DNA of 64,000 nt. Origin: CBDAPE01 sp965198325. Its GTDB lineage: Bacteria > Pseudomonadota > Alphaproteobacteria > UBA828 > JAPUJA01. Where the stretch lies: assembly GCA_965198325.1 (NCBI GenBank), contig CBDAPE010000018.1, positions 434,001-498,000 of the forward strand, read 5' to 3'. Shown here piece by piece: positions 8,034 through 16,114 of this stretch. The notes under the pieces are model-generated. The model did not search any database and had not been told where the DNA came from. It was given only the letters and a program-made list of their open reading frames with translations. Numbering within the stretch: the stretch's first letter is position 1; every line of letters starts with the position of its first letter. Both the position numbers and the translations under genes were made by a program.

Positions 8034-9956
8034 ATGGCCGTCGAGACCCTCACAGCGGCTCAGCGCGACGCGGAACGCACGGGTGTGCCCGCCGGCGCCC
8101 GGCTGAAGATCGCCATCGTCGGACATGTCGATCACGGCAAGTCGACCCTGATCGGGCGACTACTCAACGACACCGGCGCGCTGCCCGACGGCAAGATCGA
8201 GGCCATCCGGGAGATGTGCACGAAGCGCGGCATGCCGTTCGAGTGGGCCTTCGTCATGGACGCCTTCCAGGCCGAGCGGGACAAGGCGATCACGATCGAC
8301 GCGGCACAGATCTGGTTTCATACGGCGGTGCGGGGTTACGTCATCATCGACGCCCCCGGTCACAAGGAATTCGTGAAGAACATGGTTACGGGCGCCGCGA
8401 GCGCCGATGCGGCCCTGCTCGTGATCGACGCCGCCGAAGGGGTTTGCGAACAGTCCTGCCGGCACGGCTATCTGCTCCACCTGCTGGGTATCGAGCAGAT
8501 CGCCGTCGCGGTCAACAAGATGGACCGGGTCGATCACGCCGAAGGCCCGTTTCGCGAAGTCGAGCGTGATATCCGGGCCTACCTGTCCGGGCTCGAGATC
8601 GATCCCCTCGCCGTCGTGCCGGTCACGGCGCAAAGCGGCGACAACCTCGCCACCCGCTCGGGAGCGATGGACTGGTACGACGGTCCACTGGTCACCGATG
8701 CCATGAACGCCTTCACCCTGCCGCCGGCGCCCGTCGATGCGCCGCTGCGCTTGCCCGTCCAGGATGTCTACAAGTTCGACGAGCGGCGCATCGTTGCGGG
8801 CCGCATCGAGAGCGGCCGGCTCGCGGTTGGCGACGAACTCCTGTTCTCGCCGTCGAACAATATCGCGACCGTGAGCGGCATAGAGGCCTGGAATGTTGCC
8901 GAGCCACCGGGCGAGGTCCGGGCGGGGCAATCGATCGGCTTCACCCTCGACGAGCAGATCTTCGTCGAGCGGGGCGAGGTCGCCAGCCACGTCGCCACGC
9001 CGCCCATCGAGACCGACGTCTTCCGGGGCAGCGTATTCTGGCTCGGTAAACAGCCCCTGACCGAGGGCAGCCGCTACACCCTCAAGCTCAACACCCTCGA
9101 GGTGCCGGTCGAGGTGCAATCGGTCGAGCGGGTGATCGATCCGACCGATCTGACGCAGGCTTCGGGTGCCGCGATCGCGCGTCACGGCGCGGGCGAGATC
9201 GTTCTGCGCACGACCCGGCTCATCGCGCTCGACGAGTTCCGCACCCAGCGCCGGTGCGGGCGATTCGTGCTGGTCGACGGCTACGATATCGCCGGCGGCG
9301 GGATCATCGGCATGGAGGGCTATGCCGATCAGCGCGCGCTGGTCACGGTCAAGGCATTCAATGTCACCGACGTCGCCCACCGGGTGACCACCACCGTGCG
9401 CGCCGGGCGCAACCGGCACAAGGGCGGCGTGCTCTGGCTGACGGGGTTGTCCGGTGCCGGCAAATCGACCGTCGCGATCGACGTCGAGCAGCGCCTGTTC
9501 GCCGACGGCTATCAGGTTTATGTGCTCGATGGCGACAATCTGCGCGGCGGCCTGAACGCCAATCTCGGCTTCGCGCCCGAGGACCGGGCCGAAAACATCC
9601 GCCGGGTCGGCGAGGTCGCGGCCCTGTTCGCCGATGCGGGCTTCATCGTGATCACGGCGTTCATCTCGCCCTACCGCTCGGATCGCGATCGGGCGCGCGA
9701 GGCGGCTCGTGAGCGGGGCCCCGGCGAGTTTCATGAGATCTTCGTCGATGCCAGTCTCGAGGCCTGCGAGGAGCGCGATCCGAAAGGCCTCTACCGCAAG
9801 GCGCGCGCAGGCAAGATCGCCCAGTTCACGGGCGTCTCGGCACCCTACGAGCCGCCGATCGATCCCGAACTCATGGTGCATACAGATCAGGAGTCCGTCG
9901 AGGAGAGCGTGCGCCGAATCGTCGATTACGTGGAGACCCGCTTCGTCGTCGGCTGA
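8034..9956 (+). CDS. cysNC: Bifunctional sulfate adenylyltransferase GTPase subunit / APS kinase
   Basis: A 640-residue fusion. Residues about 20-440 are CysN, an EF-Tu-like GTPase (P-loop GHVDHGKSTL, DAPGHKEF switch, NKMD specificity motif) that drives ATP sulfurylase. The rest is CysC, adenylylsulfate kinase, with its own P-loop GLSGAGKST, the VLDGDNLRGGLNANLGF substrate motif and the FISPYRSDRDRARE loop. The product is PAPS, used for sulfate reduction or for sulfotransferases. The start at 8034 is 5 bases after cysD. The last 31 bases overlap the convergent ThiE/TenI-like gene. Confidence 0.95.
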   Translation: MAVETLTAAQRDAERTGVPAGARLKIAIVGHVDHGKSTLIGRLLNDTGALPDGKIEAIREMCTKRGMPFEWAFVMDAFQAERDKAITIDAAQIWFHTAVRGYVIIDAPGHKEFVKNMVTGAASADAALLVIDAAEGVCEQSCRHGYLLHLLGIEQIAVAVNKMDRVDHAEGPFREVERDIRAYLSGLEIDPLAVVPVTAQSGDNLATRSGAMDWYDGPLVTDAMNAFTLPPAPVDAPLRLPVQDVYKFDERRIVAGRIESGRLAVGDELLFSPSNNIATVSGIEAWNVAEPPGEVRAGQSIGFTLDEQIFVERGEVASHVATPPIETDVFRGSVFWLGKQPLTEGSRYTLKLNTLEVPVEVQSVERVIDPTDLTQASGAAIARHGAGEIVLRTTRLIALDEFRTQRRCGRFVLVDGYDIAGGGIIGMEGYADQRALVTVKAFNVTDVAHRVTTTVRAGRNRHKGGVLWLTGLSGAGKSTVAIDVEQRLFADGYQVYVLDGDNLRGGLNANLGFAPEDRAENIRRVGEVAALFADAGFIVITAFISPYRSDRDRAREAARERGPGEFHEIFVDASLEACEERDPKGLYRKARAGKIAQFTGVSAPYEPPIDPELMVHTDQESVEESVRRIVDYVETRFVVG

Positions 9957-10561
9957 AGCGCGCCGATCGCTGCCAGCCCCGCGGCGCCGCTGCCGGCAAG
10001 CGCCAGCGCACGCACCGGCGTGATCCCGCCCAGGGCATAGACCGGCAGGCCTGCGCGCCGCACGAGGCGTGCGAAGCCCCGGGGACCCAGCGCGGCCCGA
10101 CCGGGATGGCTCGCGGTCGGATACACCGGTGCGAGGAACACCGCGTCGATGCCCAGGCGCCGGGCCGCGGCGATCCCCCGTAGCCCGTGGACGGCGGCGG
10201 TGGCGATCCGGCCCGGCTTGCGAACCGGAGCGGTCTCGCGAAACAGCCGGGCTTCCGGCAGATGGATGCCCGCGGCGTGCACCCGGCGGGCCAGGCCGGC
10301 ATCGTCGGCTATCAGCAGCACGAGGCCCCGGCGTCGGCATAGTTGGGCGAGCCGGCCGGCGATCGCGGTCCGGTCGGGATGGCCATAATGGCGAAACAGC
10401 ACGCCCGCGCCTCGCGGCAAGGCGGCTGCCGCGGGCAACGGGTCGGCCAGCCTGCGCTCGTCCGTGACCAGCCAGAGGGCCGGCAGCGCGCGTGCGCGCC
10501 GGTTGCGCAAATTGAGCCGGTGCGCGGATTTTGCTAGGGTCGGGGTCCAGTCCGGAACCAT
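9926..10561 (-). CDS. Thiamine-phosphate synthase family protein (ThiE/TenI-like)
   Basis: A 211-residue TIM-barrel-type protein. LWLVTDERR at the N-terminus, LLIADDAGLARRVHAAGIHLPE in the middle, and VFLAPVYPTASHPG plus LPVYALGGITP toward the end follow the strand order of ThiE/TenI. The canonical ThiE pyrophosphate-binding and substrate segments (QLREK-type, and the GPIFxTxTK-type loop) are altered (VLFRHYGH; PVYPTASHPG). It is therefore more likely a TenI-like or divergent enzyme than a certain thiamine-phosphate synthase. Start 10561 is chosen by the domain boundary. The gene is divergent from yggS and its 3' end overlaps cysNC by 31 bases. Confidence 0.75.
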   Translation of the reverse strand: MVPDWTPTLAKSAHRLNLRNRRARALPALWLVTDERRLADPLPAAAALPRGAGVLFRHYGHPDRTAIAGRLAQLCRRRGLVLLIADDAGLARRVHAAGIHLPEARLFRETAPVRKPGRIATAAVHGLRGIAAARRLGIDAVFLAPVYPTASHPGRAALGPRGFARLVRRAGLPVYALGGITPVRALALAGSGAAGLAAIGALQPTTKRVST

Positions 10562-10578
10562 CGGAAGGTTACCCTGCC

Positions 10579-11280
10579 ATGGCTGCAGCCAACCCGCAAT
10601 CCGCGAACCCGCCTGACGTAGCCGCCAATCTCGCGGCGGTCCAAACACGCATCGAAGAGGCCGCAAGGGCAGCGGAACGCGACCCCGAGGCGATCACGCT
10701 GGTCGCGGTCAGCAAGGTTCACGGGCCCGAGCGGCTCCGCCCGGCGCTGGACGCCGGCCACCGGGTGTTCGGCGAGAACCGGGTGCAGGAAGCGCAAGCC
10801 AAGTGGCCCGCGTTGAAAGACCGCTATCCGGGTATCGAGCTCCGAATGATCGGCCCGTTGCAGACCAACAAGGCAAAAGATGCGGTCGCCCTGTTCGACG
10901 TGATCGAGACGCTCGACCGGTCCAAGCTCGCGCGCGCCCTGGCCGCTGCGATGGAAAAGGCCGGACGCGACCTCCCGGTCTACGTCCAGGTCAATACCGG
11001 CGCCGAGTCCCAGAAAGCGGGCTGCCGGCCGGACGAAGCGCCCGCGCTGATCGCGCTCTGCCGCGACGAGCTCGGCCTCGATGTCGCAGGCCTGATGTGC
11101 ATTCCGCCGCTCGAGGAGGAGGTCGGGCTGCATTTCGCCCTTCTCGCCGATCTTGCGGCGCGCACCGGGCTTAGCGGCCTGAGCATGGGGATGAGCGGGG
11201 ATTACGAAATCGCCGTGGCGTTTGGCGCAACCAGCGTGCGGGTCGGCAGCGCGATCTTCGGCGCCCGTCCGGTGCCGTGA
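10579..11280 (+). CDS. PLP homeostasis protein, YggS/PROSC family
   Basis: A 233-residue single-domain PLP-binding protein that helps buffer intracellular pyridoxal phosphate and has no known catalytic role. The PLP-lysine region LVAVSKVHGPERL, FGENRVQEA, MIGPLQTNKAKDA and the C-terminal LSMGMSGDYEIAVAFGATSVRVGSAIFG are all family hallmarks. I chose ATG 10579, since the upstream extension overlaps the divergent ThiE-like gene and looks non-coding. The short 17-base gap to that gene means both promoters must overlap the other gene or lie within it. Confidence 0.93.
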   Translation: MAAANPQSANPPDVAANLAAVQTRIEEAARAAERDPEAITLVAVSKVHGPERLRPALDAGHRVFGENRVQEAQAKWPALKDRYPGIELRMIGPLQTNKAKDAVALFDVIETLDRSKLARALAAAMEKAGRDLPVYVQVNTGAESQKAGCRPDEAPALIALCRDELGLDVAGLMCIPPLEEEVGLHFALLADLAARTGLSGLSMGMSGDYEIAVAFGATSVRVGSAIFGARPVP

Positions 11281-11290
11281 GGATCAGGCT

Positions 11291-11857
11291 TTAGAGCGCG
11301 CCCGCGTTCCCGGCCGGTCCGTCGACGACCCACAACCGGGCACGCGGATCGCAGCCTTTGAGGATCTGGAGGAGATGATCCTTGGCGAGCCCGACGCAAC
11401 CTTGGGTTCCGGCGTAATCGGGCGCGGCCAGGTGCAGGAATATGGCACTGCCGGCGCCGGGGATGACGGGGCTGTCGTTGAAACCCAGCACGACGAGAAT
11501 GTCGTAGAGCGTATCGTCCCGCCACATCAGCTCGAATCCGCCCGCAAACGGCTGGCGAATTTGCTGGTTGTAGAGCGGATCCGCCGGATCGTCGCACCAA
11601 CCGTCGCGCGGGCCGATCGGGGCAACAGGCAAGCGGGTCGCGGGCGGTGCTAGCCGGTCGGGCCGGTAGAGCACCCGGCGCAGCGGGAAATTGCCGATGG
11701 GCGTCGCGCCGTCGCCTTCGCGCTTGACCGGGGCGACGCCGTTCGCCCCGAGCGCGGCCTCGAAGATCTGCCCCTCCCAGACAAGCTTGCCGTCGGCGCC
11801 CGTCACGAGGTCGATGGTGGCGGGACCGGGTTCCATGAGGGCGGCGCTCTGCTGCAT
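11291..11857 (-). CDS. L,D-transpeptidase (YkuD/ErfK) family protein
   Basis: A 188-residue protein with the YkuD fold. The catalytic motif is seen as IFLHLAAPDYAGTQGCVGL, i.e. His, then the Gly-Cys-x-Gly of the nucleophile cysteine. Early segments GANGVAPVKREGDGATPIGNFPL fit the substrate-binding beta-sandwich entry. Such enzymes act on peptidoglycan or attach envelope proteins, but no signal peptide is visible, a feature shared by some short 'YkuD-like' proteins. It starts within 2 bases of the stop of the upstream unknown gene, so the two form an operon. I am sure of the family, not of the substrate. Confidence 0.85.
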   Translation of the reverse strand: MQQSAALMEPGPATIDLVTGADGKLVWEGQIFEAALGANGVAPVKREGDGATPIGNFPLRRVLYRPDRLAPPATRLPVAPIGPRDGWCDDPADPLYNQQIRQPFAGGFELMWRDDTLYDILVVLGFNDSPVIPGAGSAIFLHLAAPDYAGTQGCVGLAKDHLLQILKGCDPRARLWVVDGPAGNAGAL

Positions 11858-11858
11858 C

Positions 11859-12593
11859 CTAGGCGAGGCGACTGACGCTGGCGGCTTCGCGGCCCGCCGT
11901 GGCCTTCGAGGCCCGATAGGCGTCGCGCGCGATGTCGGCCATGACCTGGTCGGGTAGGGCTGTCGTCGTCACCGCGGCGAGCCGGGTGCCCGGCGCGGAC
12001 GGGTCGGCTTCAGGCCGGCTGCTGCGGTGTGTGGCGCCGGCCTTGCCCGCGGCGATACGCACAGGCCCGTCGTCGGCGAAGAGCGTCGCCGGAGTCCGCG
12101 GCACATTGTCCTGACCCTCGTCCTGGCCGCGCATCCGGGCGAGGCTCCCCTTGCCGGACTGCGCAACCGTCAGGGCTCCGGCGGGTCGGTCCGCGAGCCT
12201 CGTCTCGCCGGCGCTCCCGGGCGAGTCGAACAGGGCGAGGGCGTGTTCGCCGATGTCCTTGCCGGTCTGGTCCTCGATGAAGAGGTTGACCAGCGACGAG
12301 GCAATGCCCGGAATGCCGCCAAAAATCGCGCTTCCCAATACTCGCGCACCGGCGCCGATTTCGTCGCCCGTAAGGTCCCGGTAGATCGTCGAGACGACGG
12401 GAATGTGCTGGAGCGGGTTGATCAGGTCAAGGAATTCGCTGAACGAGAAGCCCTCGCCGTCGAACAGGGAAAGGCCGGTCTCGGCAGCCTCCTCGACGAT
12501 GTCGTCGGCCGCGGGCACGCTCGGTGACGGGACGGGAATGGCGGTTCCCTGCCGCAGGCTGATTCCCGGATCGAAGATCGGATTAATCGACAT
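11859..12593 (-). CDS. Hypothetical protein, alphaproteobacterial, unknown function
   Basis: A 244-residue protein I do not recognise. It opens MSINPIFDPGISLRQGTAIPVPSPS, has an acidic stretch (DDIVEEAAETGLSLFDGEGFSFSEFLDLINPLQHIPVVSTIYRDLTGDEIG), then a glycine-rich hydrophobic segment (GARVLGSAIFGGIPGIASSLVNLFIED). The C-terminal half is low-complexity, and the protein ends in a helical segment rich in Ala and Arg. No signal peptide. It sits directly upstream of the L,D-transpeptidase gene on the same strand with a 1-base gap, suggesting coupled expression and perhaps an envelope role. Start 12593 was preferred over an in-frame upstream ATG. Confidence 0.65.
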   Translation of the reverse strand: MSINPIFDPGISLRQGTAIPVPSPSVPAADDIVEEAAETGLSLFDGEGFSFSEFLDLINPLQHIPVVSTIYRDLTGDEIGAGARVLGSAIFGGIPGIASSLVNLFIEDQTGKDIGEHALALFDSPGSAGETRLADRPAGALTVAQSGKGSLARMRGQDEGQDNVPRTPATLFADDGPVRIAAGKAGATHRSSRPEADPSAPGTRLAAVTTTALPDQVMADIARDAYRASKATAGREAASVSRLA

Positions 12594-12731
12594 GCATGAT
12601 TCCCTGACCTCTCTCATGCAAGCGGCGCGCCAGTCTGCGGCGCCCTGAGATCCCCGAATCCGGGTCTTTCCTGCCCCGCACCCGGCAAACTTTGCCGGGC
12701 TCCGGCAACACCCGCCGGGATTTGCTGCCGT

Positions 12732-13334
12732 TCATCTCTTTCGGGCGGTCCAGCGGTCCTCGAGACCGCTCTTGAGGAGCGGCCAATCCTCGTCGGTTAT
12801 GGCGTACTGCACGGTATCGCGCACCCGGTCCCGGGTCATGACCATGTGGCGTCGGAAGACCCCCTCGAACGCCGCGCCCAGCGCTTCGATGGCTGCGCGC
12901 GAGCGGACATTGAGCACGTCGGTGCGGAACTCCACCCGATGCGCCCGCATTACTTCGAAGGCGTGCTCGAGAAGCAGCAGCTTGCTCGCGACGTTGACGG
13001 CGCTGCCCCAGACCGCGGGCGTGAGCCAGGTCCAGCCGATCTCGAGCCGTCTGTGGGTGGGCTCGATCGCCATGTACCGGGTGCTGCCCAGGAGCGTGCC
13101 TCCAGCCGTCTCGCGGATTGCGAACGGCAGTTCCCGCCCCGCCCGGCGCCCGTCCTCGGCGCGGTCGAACCACACTGCCAAGCCGGCATCCGTCGACAGA
13201 TCGAGGGACAGATAGCGCCAGATTGCCGGATCGCTCGCCGCTTTCGCGAGGCCGTCGCGGTGCGTCTCCTCAAGGGGTTCGAGCCTCAGTTCCCGGCCTT
13301 CGAGAAGCTCTGGCTCGACGGTCAGCGGGTCCAT
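12732..13334 (-). CDS. GNAT family N-acetyltransferase (RimJ/RimL-like)
   Basis: A 200-residue acetyltransferase of the RimJ/RimL type. It opens LEGRELRLEPLEETHRDGLAKAASDPAIWRYL; the central region has GTLLGSTRYMAIEPTHRRLEIGWTWLTPAVWGSAVN, and then the acetyl-CoA-region VEFRTDVLNVRSRAAIEALGAAFEGVFRRHMVM. These are standard for the family, which acetylates ribosomal protein or small-molecule amines; the substrate cannot be told from sequence. The upstream 34-codon extension overlaps ribA and looks non-coding. It follows ribA on the same strand with a gap of about 20 bases, so it may be co-transcribed. Confidence 0.85.
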   Translation of the reverse strand: MDPLTVEPELLEGRELRLEPLEETHRDGLAKAASDPAIWRYLSLDLSTDAGLAVWFDRAEDGRRAGRELPFAIRETAGGTLLGSTRYMAIEPTHRRLEIGWTWLTPAVWGSAVNVASKLLLLEHAFEVMRAHRVEFRTDVLNVRSRAAIEALGAAFEGVFRRHMVMTRDRVRDTVQYAITDEDWPLLKSGLEDRWTARKR

Positions 13335-13353
13335 GGCACGACGCCGGAGGCGA

Positions 13354-14496
13354 TTAGAACAGGTGGCCCAGGCGGGTTGCCTTGGTCGCGAGATATTTTT
13401 CGTTGTGATCGCCTGCGGGGAAGGCGTGGGGAACACGCTCGACCACCTCGATGCCGAAGGCTTCGAGCCCGGCGACCTTGGCCGGGTTGTTGGTCAGCAG
13501 GCGAACGCGGGAAAATCCGAGTTGGCGGAGCATCTCGGCCGCCGGCGCGTAGGCGCGCTCGTCGGCCTCGAAGCCCAATTGCTGATTCGCGTCGACCGTG
13601 TCGAGACCCTCGTCCTGCAGGGAATAGGCCCGGAGTTTGTTGACCAGGCCGATGCCCCGGCCTTCCTGGGCCAGATAGAGCAACACCCCGCCGCCCGCCT
13701 CGCCGATGGCGGTGATCGCGCCGCGCAGCTGGTCGCCGCAATCGCAGCGCAGGCTGCCCAGAACGTCGCCGGTGAAGCATTGGGAATGCAGGCGTGCGAG
13801 CGGTGCCTCTCGGTCGGGCGTGCCGATGATCAGGGCCAGATGCTCGTCGCCGCCCGTGCCGGGCCGGAAGGCCGCGATCCGGGCCTCGCCGACGCCGGCG
13901 AGCGGCAGGCGGGCGTCCGAAACCCGGTGAAGGTCGATCGTTTCGGCCTCGCGGAAGGCATCGATATCGGCCCTGCTGACCGCGCTCAGGTCATGCTGGG
14001 CGGCCCAGCGGACGGGCTCCGTCCGGGCGGAGAACGGCAAGGCTGCGGCCAGCACGGCGGGCAGCAGCCGGGCGCGCTTCATCAAGCCGATCGCCAGATG
14101 GCCGAGCGCGGTTTCCGCCGGATCGTTCTCCATGATCCGCAAGGGGCCGGGCTTGGCCGGCTGAGGGCCGGGCTCCGCCAGGGCGCGCACGGTCGCGGCG
14201 TTGGCGCCCGGTCCAAGTCCGAGACGGGCGATTGCGGCGCCGCCCAGTTCGAGTTCGAGTGCGGCGGCGCGGGGCGCGGGCAAAACCACACCGACGGGCC
14301 CGTCGGCGAGCCGGTTGAGCAGGCCGAGGGCGTCCGTCCCGGCAAGCTCCGCGGAACTCACGAGCCACCCGCCGCTCTCGCCGTTCGAAAGCGCGATGAC
14401 GGCGCCGCGCCGTAAATCGCCGAGTGCGCGCTCGACCGCATGGCGCCGGATCGGCGCCGGGCTCGAATCCGATGATCGCGATGCTCGTTCGCTCAT
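13354..14496 (-). CDS. ribA: GTP cyclohydrolase II (with degenerate RibB-like N-terminus)
   Basis: RibA opens the imidazole ring of GTP, the first step of riboflavin synthesis. In this 380-residue protein the C-terminal part carries the zinc cysteines (HSQCFTGDVLGSLRCDCGDQL), the YLAQEGRGIGL loop and LLTNNPAKVAGLEAFGIEVVERVP. The first ~190 residues resemble a DHBP synthase (RibB) domain, but I do not see the acidic DxRExE-type motif needed for that activity, so only GTP cyclohydrolase is likely. Divergent from the response-regulator gene; a GCTATA element lies about 65 bases upstream of the start. Confidence 0.9.
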   Translation of the reverse strand: MSERASRSSDSSPAPIRRHAVERALGDLRRGAVIALSNGESGGWLVSSAELAGTDALGLLNRLADGPVGVVLPAPRAAALELELGGAAIARLGLGPGANAATVRALAEPGPQPAKPGPLRIMENDPAETALGHLAIGLMKRARLLPAVLAAALPFSARTEPVRWAAQHDLSAVSRADIDAFREAETIDLHRVSDARLPLAGVGEARIAAFRPGTGGDEHLALIIGTPDREAPLARLHSQCFTGDVLGSLRCDCGDQLRGAITAIGEAGGGVLLYLAQEGRGIGLVNKLRAYSLQDEGLDTVDANQQLGFEADERAYAPAAEMLRQLGFSRVRLLTNNPAKVAGLEAFGIEVVERVPHAFPAGDHNEKYLATKATRLGHLF

Positions 14497-14641
14497 GCTC
14501 GTGCCCTGAATGGTTCGGCCCCCGGCGCTTCGCGGCCGGGCCTTCGCCGAGGTCCCCTTTATAGCGACAACCTATGCAAAATTCTCAGCTTTTTGTAGCA
14601 TGAAGCCGGGAGCAATCGAAACGCAAGGCGCTTACGGGACC

Positions 14642-15322
14642 ATGAAGAAAATTCTCATCGTCGACGATGATGCCGCGCTGCGGGAATCCCTGGCCGATCA
14701 ACTCGGTCTTTACGAGGAATTCGAGGCGATTCATGTGGGGTTCGGCGCCGAAGGGCTTGAGGCCGCGAAGACCAGCGCGCCCGACCTGATCATCCTCGAT
14801 GTCGGTCTGCCCGACCTCGATGGCCGCGAAGTCTGCCGCCTTATGCGGCGCAACGGCATCAAGGTGCCGGTCGTCATGCTCACCGGCGCCGACAGCGAGT
14901 CCGACACAATTCTCGGCCTCGATTCGGGGGCGAACGATTATGTCGCAAAGCCGTTTCGCCTCGGCGTCCTGCTCGCCCGCATCCGGGCGCAGCTCCGTCA
15001 GCACGAGCAGAGCGAGAATGCGGTCTTCTCGATCGGGCCCTACACGTTCAAGCCGAGCGCCAAGGTCCTGATCGACGAAGACGCGAACCAGAAGGTTCGG
15101 CTGACCGAGAAAGAGGTCGCAATTCTCAAATATCTCTACCGCGTCGGCGAAAAAGTGGTCAGCCGCGAGGTTCTGCTCGACGAGGTCTGGGGTTACAACG
15201 CCGAGGTCGCCACCCATACGCTGGAGACCCACATCTACCGGCTTCGCCAGAAGATCGAAAGCGACCCCTCGAACGCCCAAATCCTGATCACCGAGGCGGG
15301 CGGCTACCGGCTCAATCCCTAA
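14642..15322 (+). CDS. OmpR-family two-component response regulator
   Basis: A 226-residue receiver plus winged-helix protein. The phosphoacceptor is Asp53 in LIILDVGLPDLDG, with the acidic pair at Asp8-Asp10 (IVDDD) and the conserved Lys103 in DYVAKPF. The C-terminal half is a Trans_reg_C domain (RLTEKEVAILKYLYR ... HTLETHIYRLRQKIE ... GGYRLNP). No histidine kinase gene is adjacent, so it is an orphan here. I chose ATG 14642, the start of MKKILIVDDD; upstream in-frame codons read through a likely 5' leader. Confidence 0.93.
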   Translation: MKKILIVDDDAALRESLADQLGLYEEFEAIHVGFGAEGLEAAKTSAPDLIILDVGLPDLDGREVCRLMRRNGIKVPVVMLTGADSESDTILGLDSGANDYVAKPFRLGVLLARIRAQLRQHEQSENAVFSIGPYTFKPSAKVLIDEDANQKVRLTEKEVAILKYLYRVGEKVVSREVLLDEVWGYNAEVATHTLETHIYRLRQKIESDPSNAQILITEAGGYRLNP

Positions 15323-15343
15323 CCGCCGTCGGTACCGCGGCCC

Positions 15344-16114
15344 CTAGCGTCCCTTGAATTGAGGCTTGCGCTTCTCGGCGAACGCCGCGATGCCCTCCTT
15401 CGCATCATCGGAGTCGTAGCAGGCCGAGATCGCATCCGCCGCGGCGGCTTCGTCCAGCGTGTCCCGGGCGATATCGTTCAGGACCTTTTTGAGGGTCGCG
15501 AGCGACATCGGCGCCAGTGCTTCGAGGCGCCCCGCCAGACGGTCGGTGGCGGCGCCCAGTTCGGCGGGCTCGACCAGCTCGTTCAGATAGCCGATCGCCA
15601 GCAGTTCCTGGGCGTCGAGCGTATCGGCCAGCAGATAGAGCCGCTTCGCCGTGTTCAGTCCCAGCCGTGCGATCATCCGGCGGCAGCCGTCCGCGTAGTA
15701 GGCGATGCCGAGCTTGGCGGGCGGAATCGAGAGCTTCATGCCCCGAACCCCGATGCGGAAATCGCAGGCCAGCGCGAGGTCGACCGCGCCGCCGTAGGTG
15801 CCGCCGTTGAGCGCGGCGATGGTCGGCACTCGAACCGTTTCCAGCCGGTCGACCAGGCGAGCGAGCGGGCTCGTGCGCCAGTCGGTGCCCGCGATATCGC
15901 CGATCGCGATGCCCGAGCAGAAGCTCTCTCCGCCGCTCCCCGTGATCACCAGGACGCGCAGATCCGCATCTGCGTCGGCGCGCGCGAGCAGGGCTTCGAA
16001 GACCGCCAGGTCGTCGACCTCGAGCGCGTTGTGCTTCGCGGGGCGCTCGATCGTGATCGTCGCGCATCGGTCGAGGGTTTCAAGGCGCAGGGCTTCGGCC
16101 ATGATGCCGGTCAT
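15344..16114 (-). CDS. Enoyl-CoA hydratase/isomerase family protein
   Basis: A 256-residue crotonase-fold enzyme. The CoA and oxyanion-hole segments are visible: ITIERPAKHNALEVDDL, VITGSGGESFCSGIAIGDIAG and PTIAALNGGTYGGAVDLALACDFRIG. The position where classical hydratases carry the first catalytic Glu reads GTYGGAVDLAL, which lacks the usual Glu. The reaction may therefore differ from hydration (isomerase, hydrolase or dehydratase). It starts 4 bases inside the end of the PyrE ORF (overlap 16111-16114) and is probably translated from the same message. A second ATG lies 4 codons downstream. Confidence 0.85.
   Translation of the reverse strand: MTGIMAEALRLETLDRCATITIERPAKHNALEVDDLAVFEALLARADADADLRVLVITGSGGESFCSGIAIGDIAGTDWRTSPLARLVDRLETVRVPTIAALNGGTYGGAVDLALACDFRIGVRGMKLSIPPAKLGIAYYADGCRRMIARLGLNTAKRLYLLADTLDAQELLAIGYLNELVEPAELGAATDRLAGRLEALAPMSLATLKKVLNDIARDTLDEAAAADAISACYDSDDAKEGIAAFAEKRKPQFKGR

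Noticed and set aside
8160..10340. A 726-codon minus-strand ORF
   Set aside because: Antisense to cysNC; no recognisable motif.
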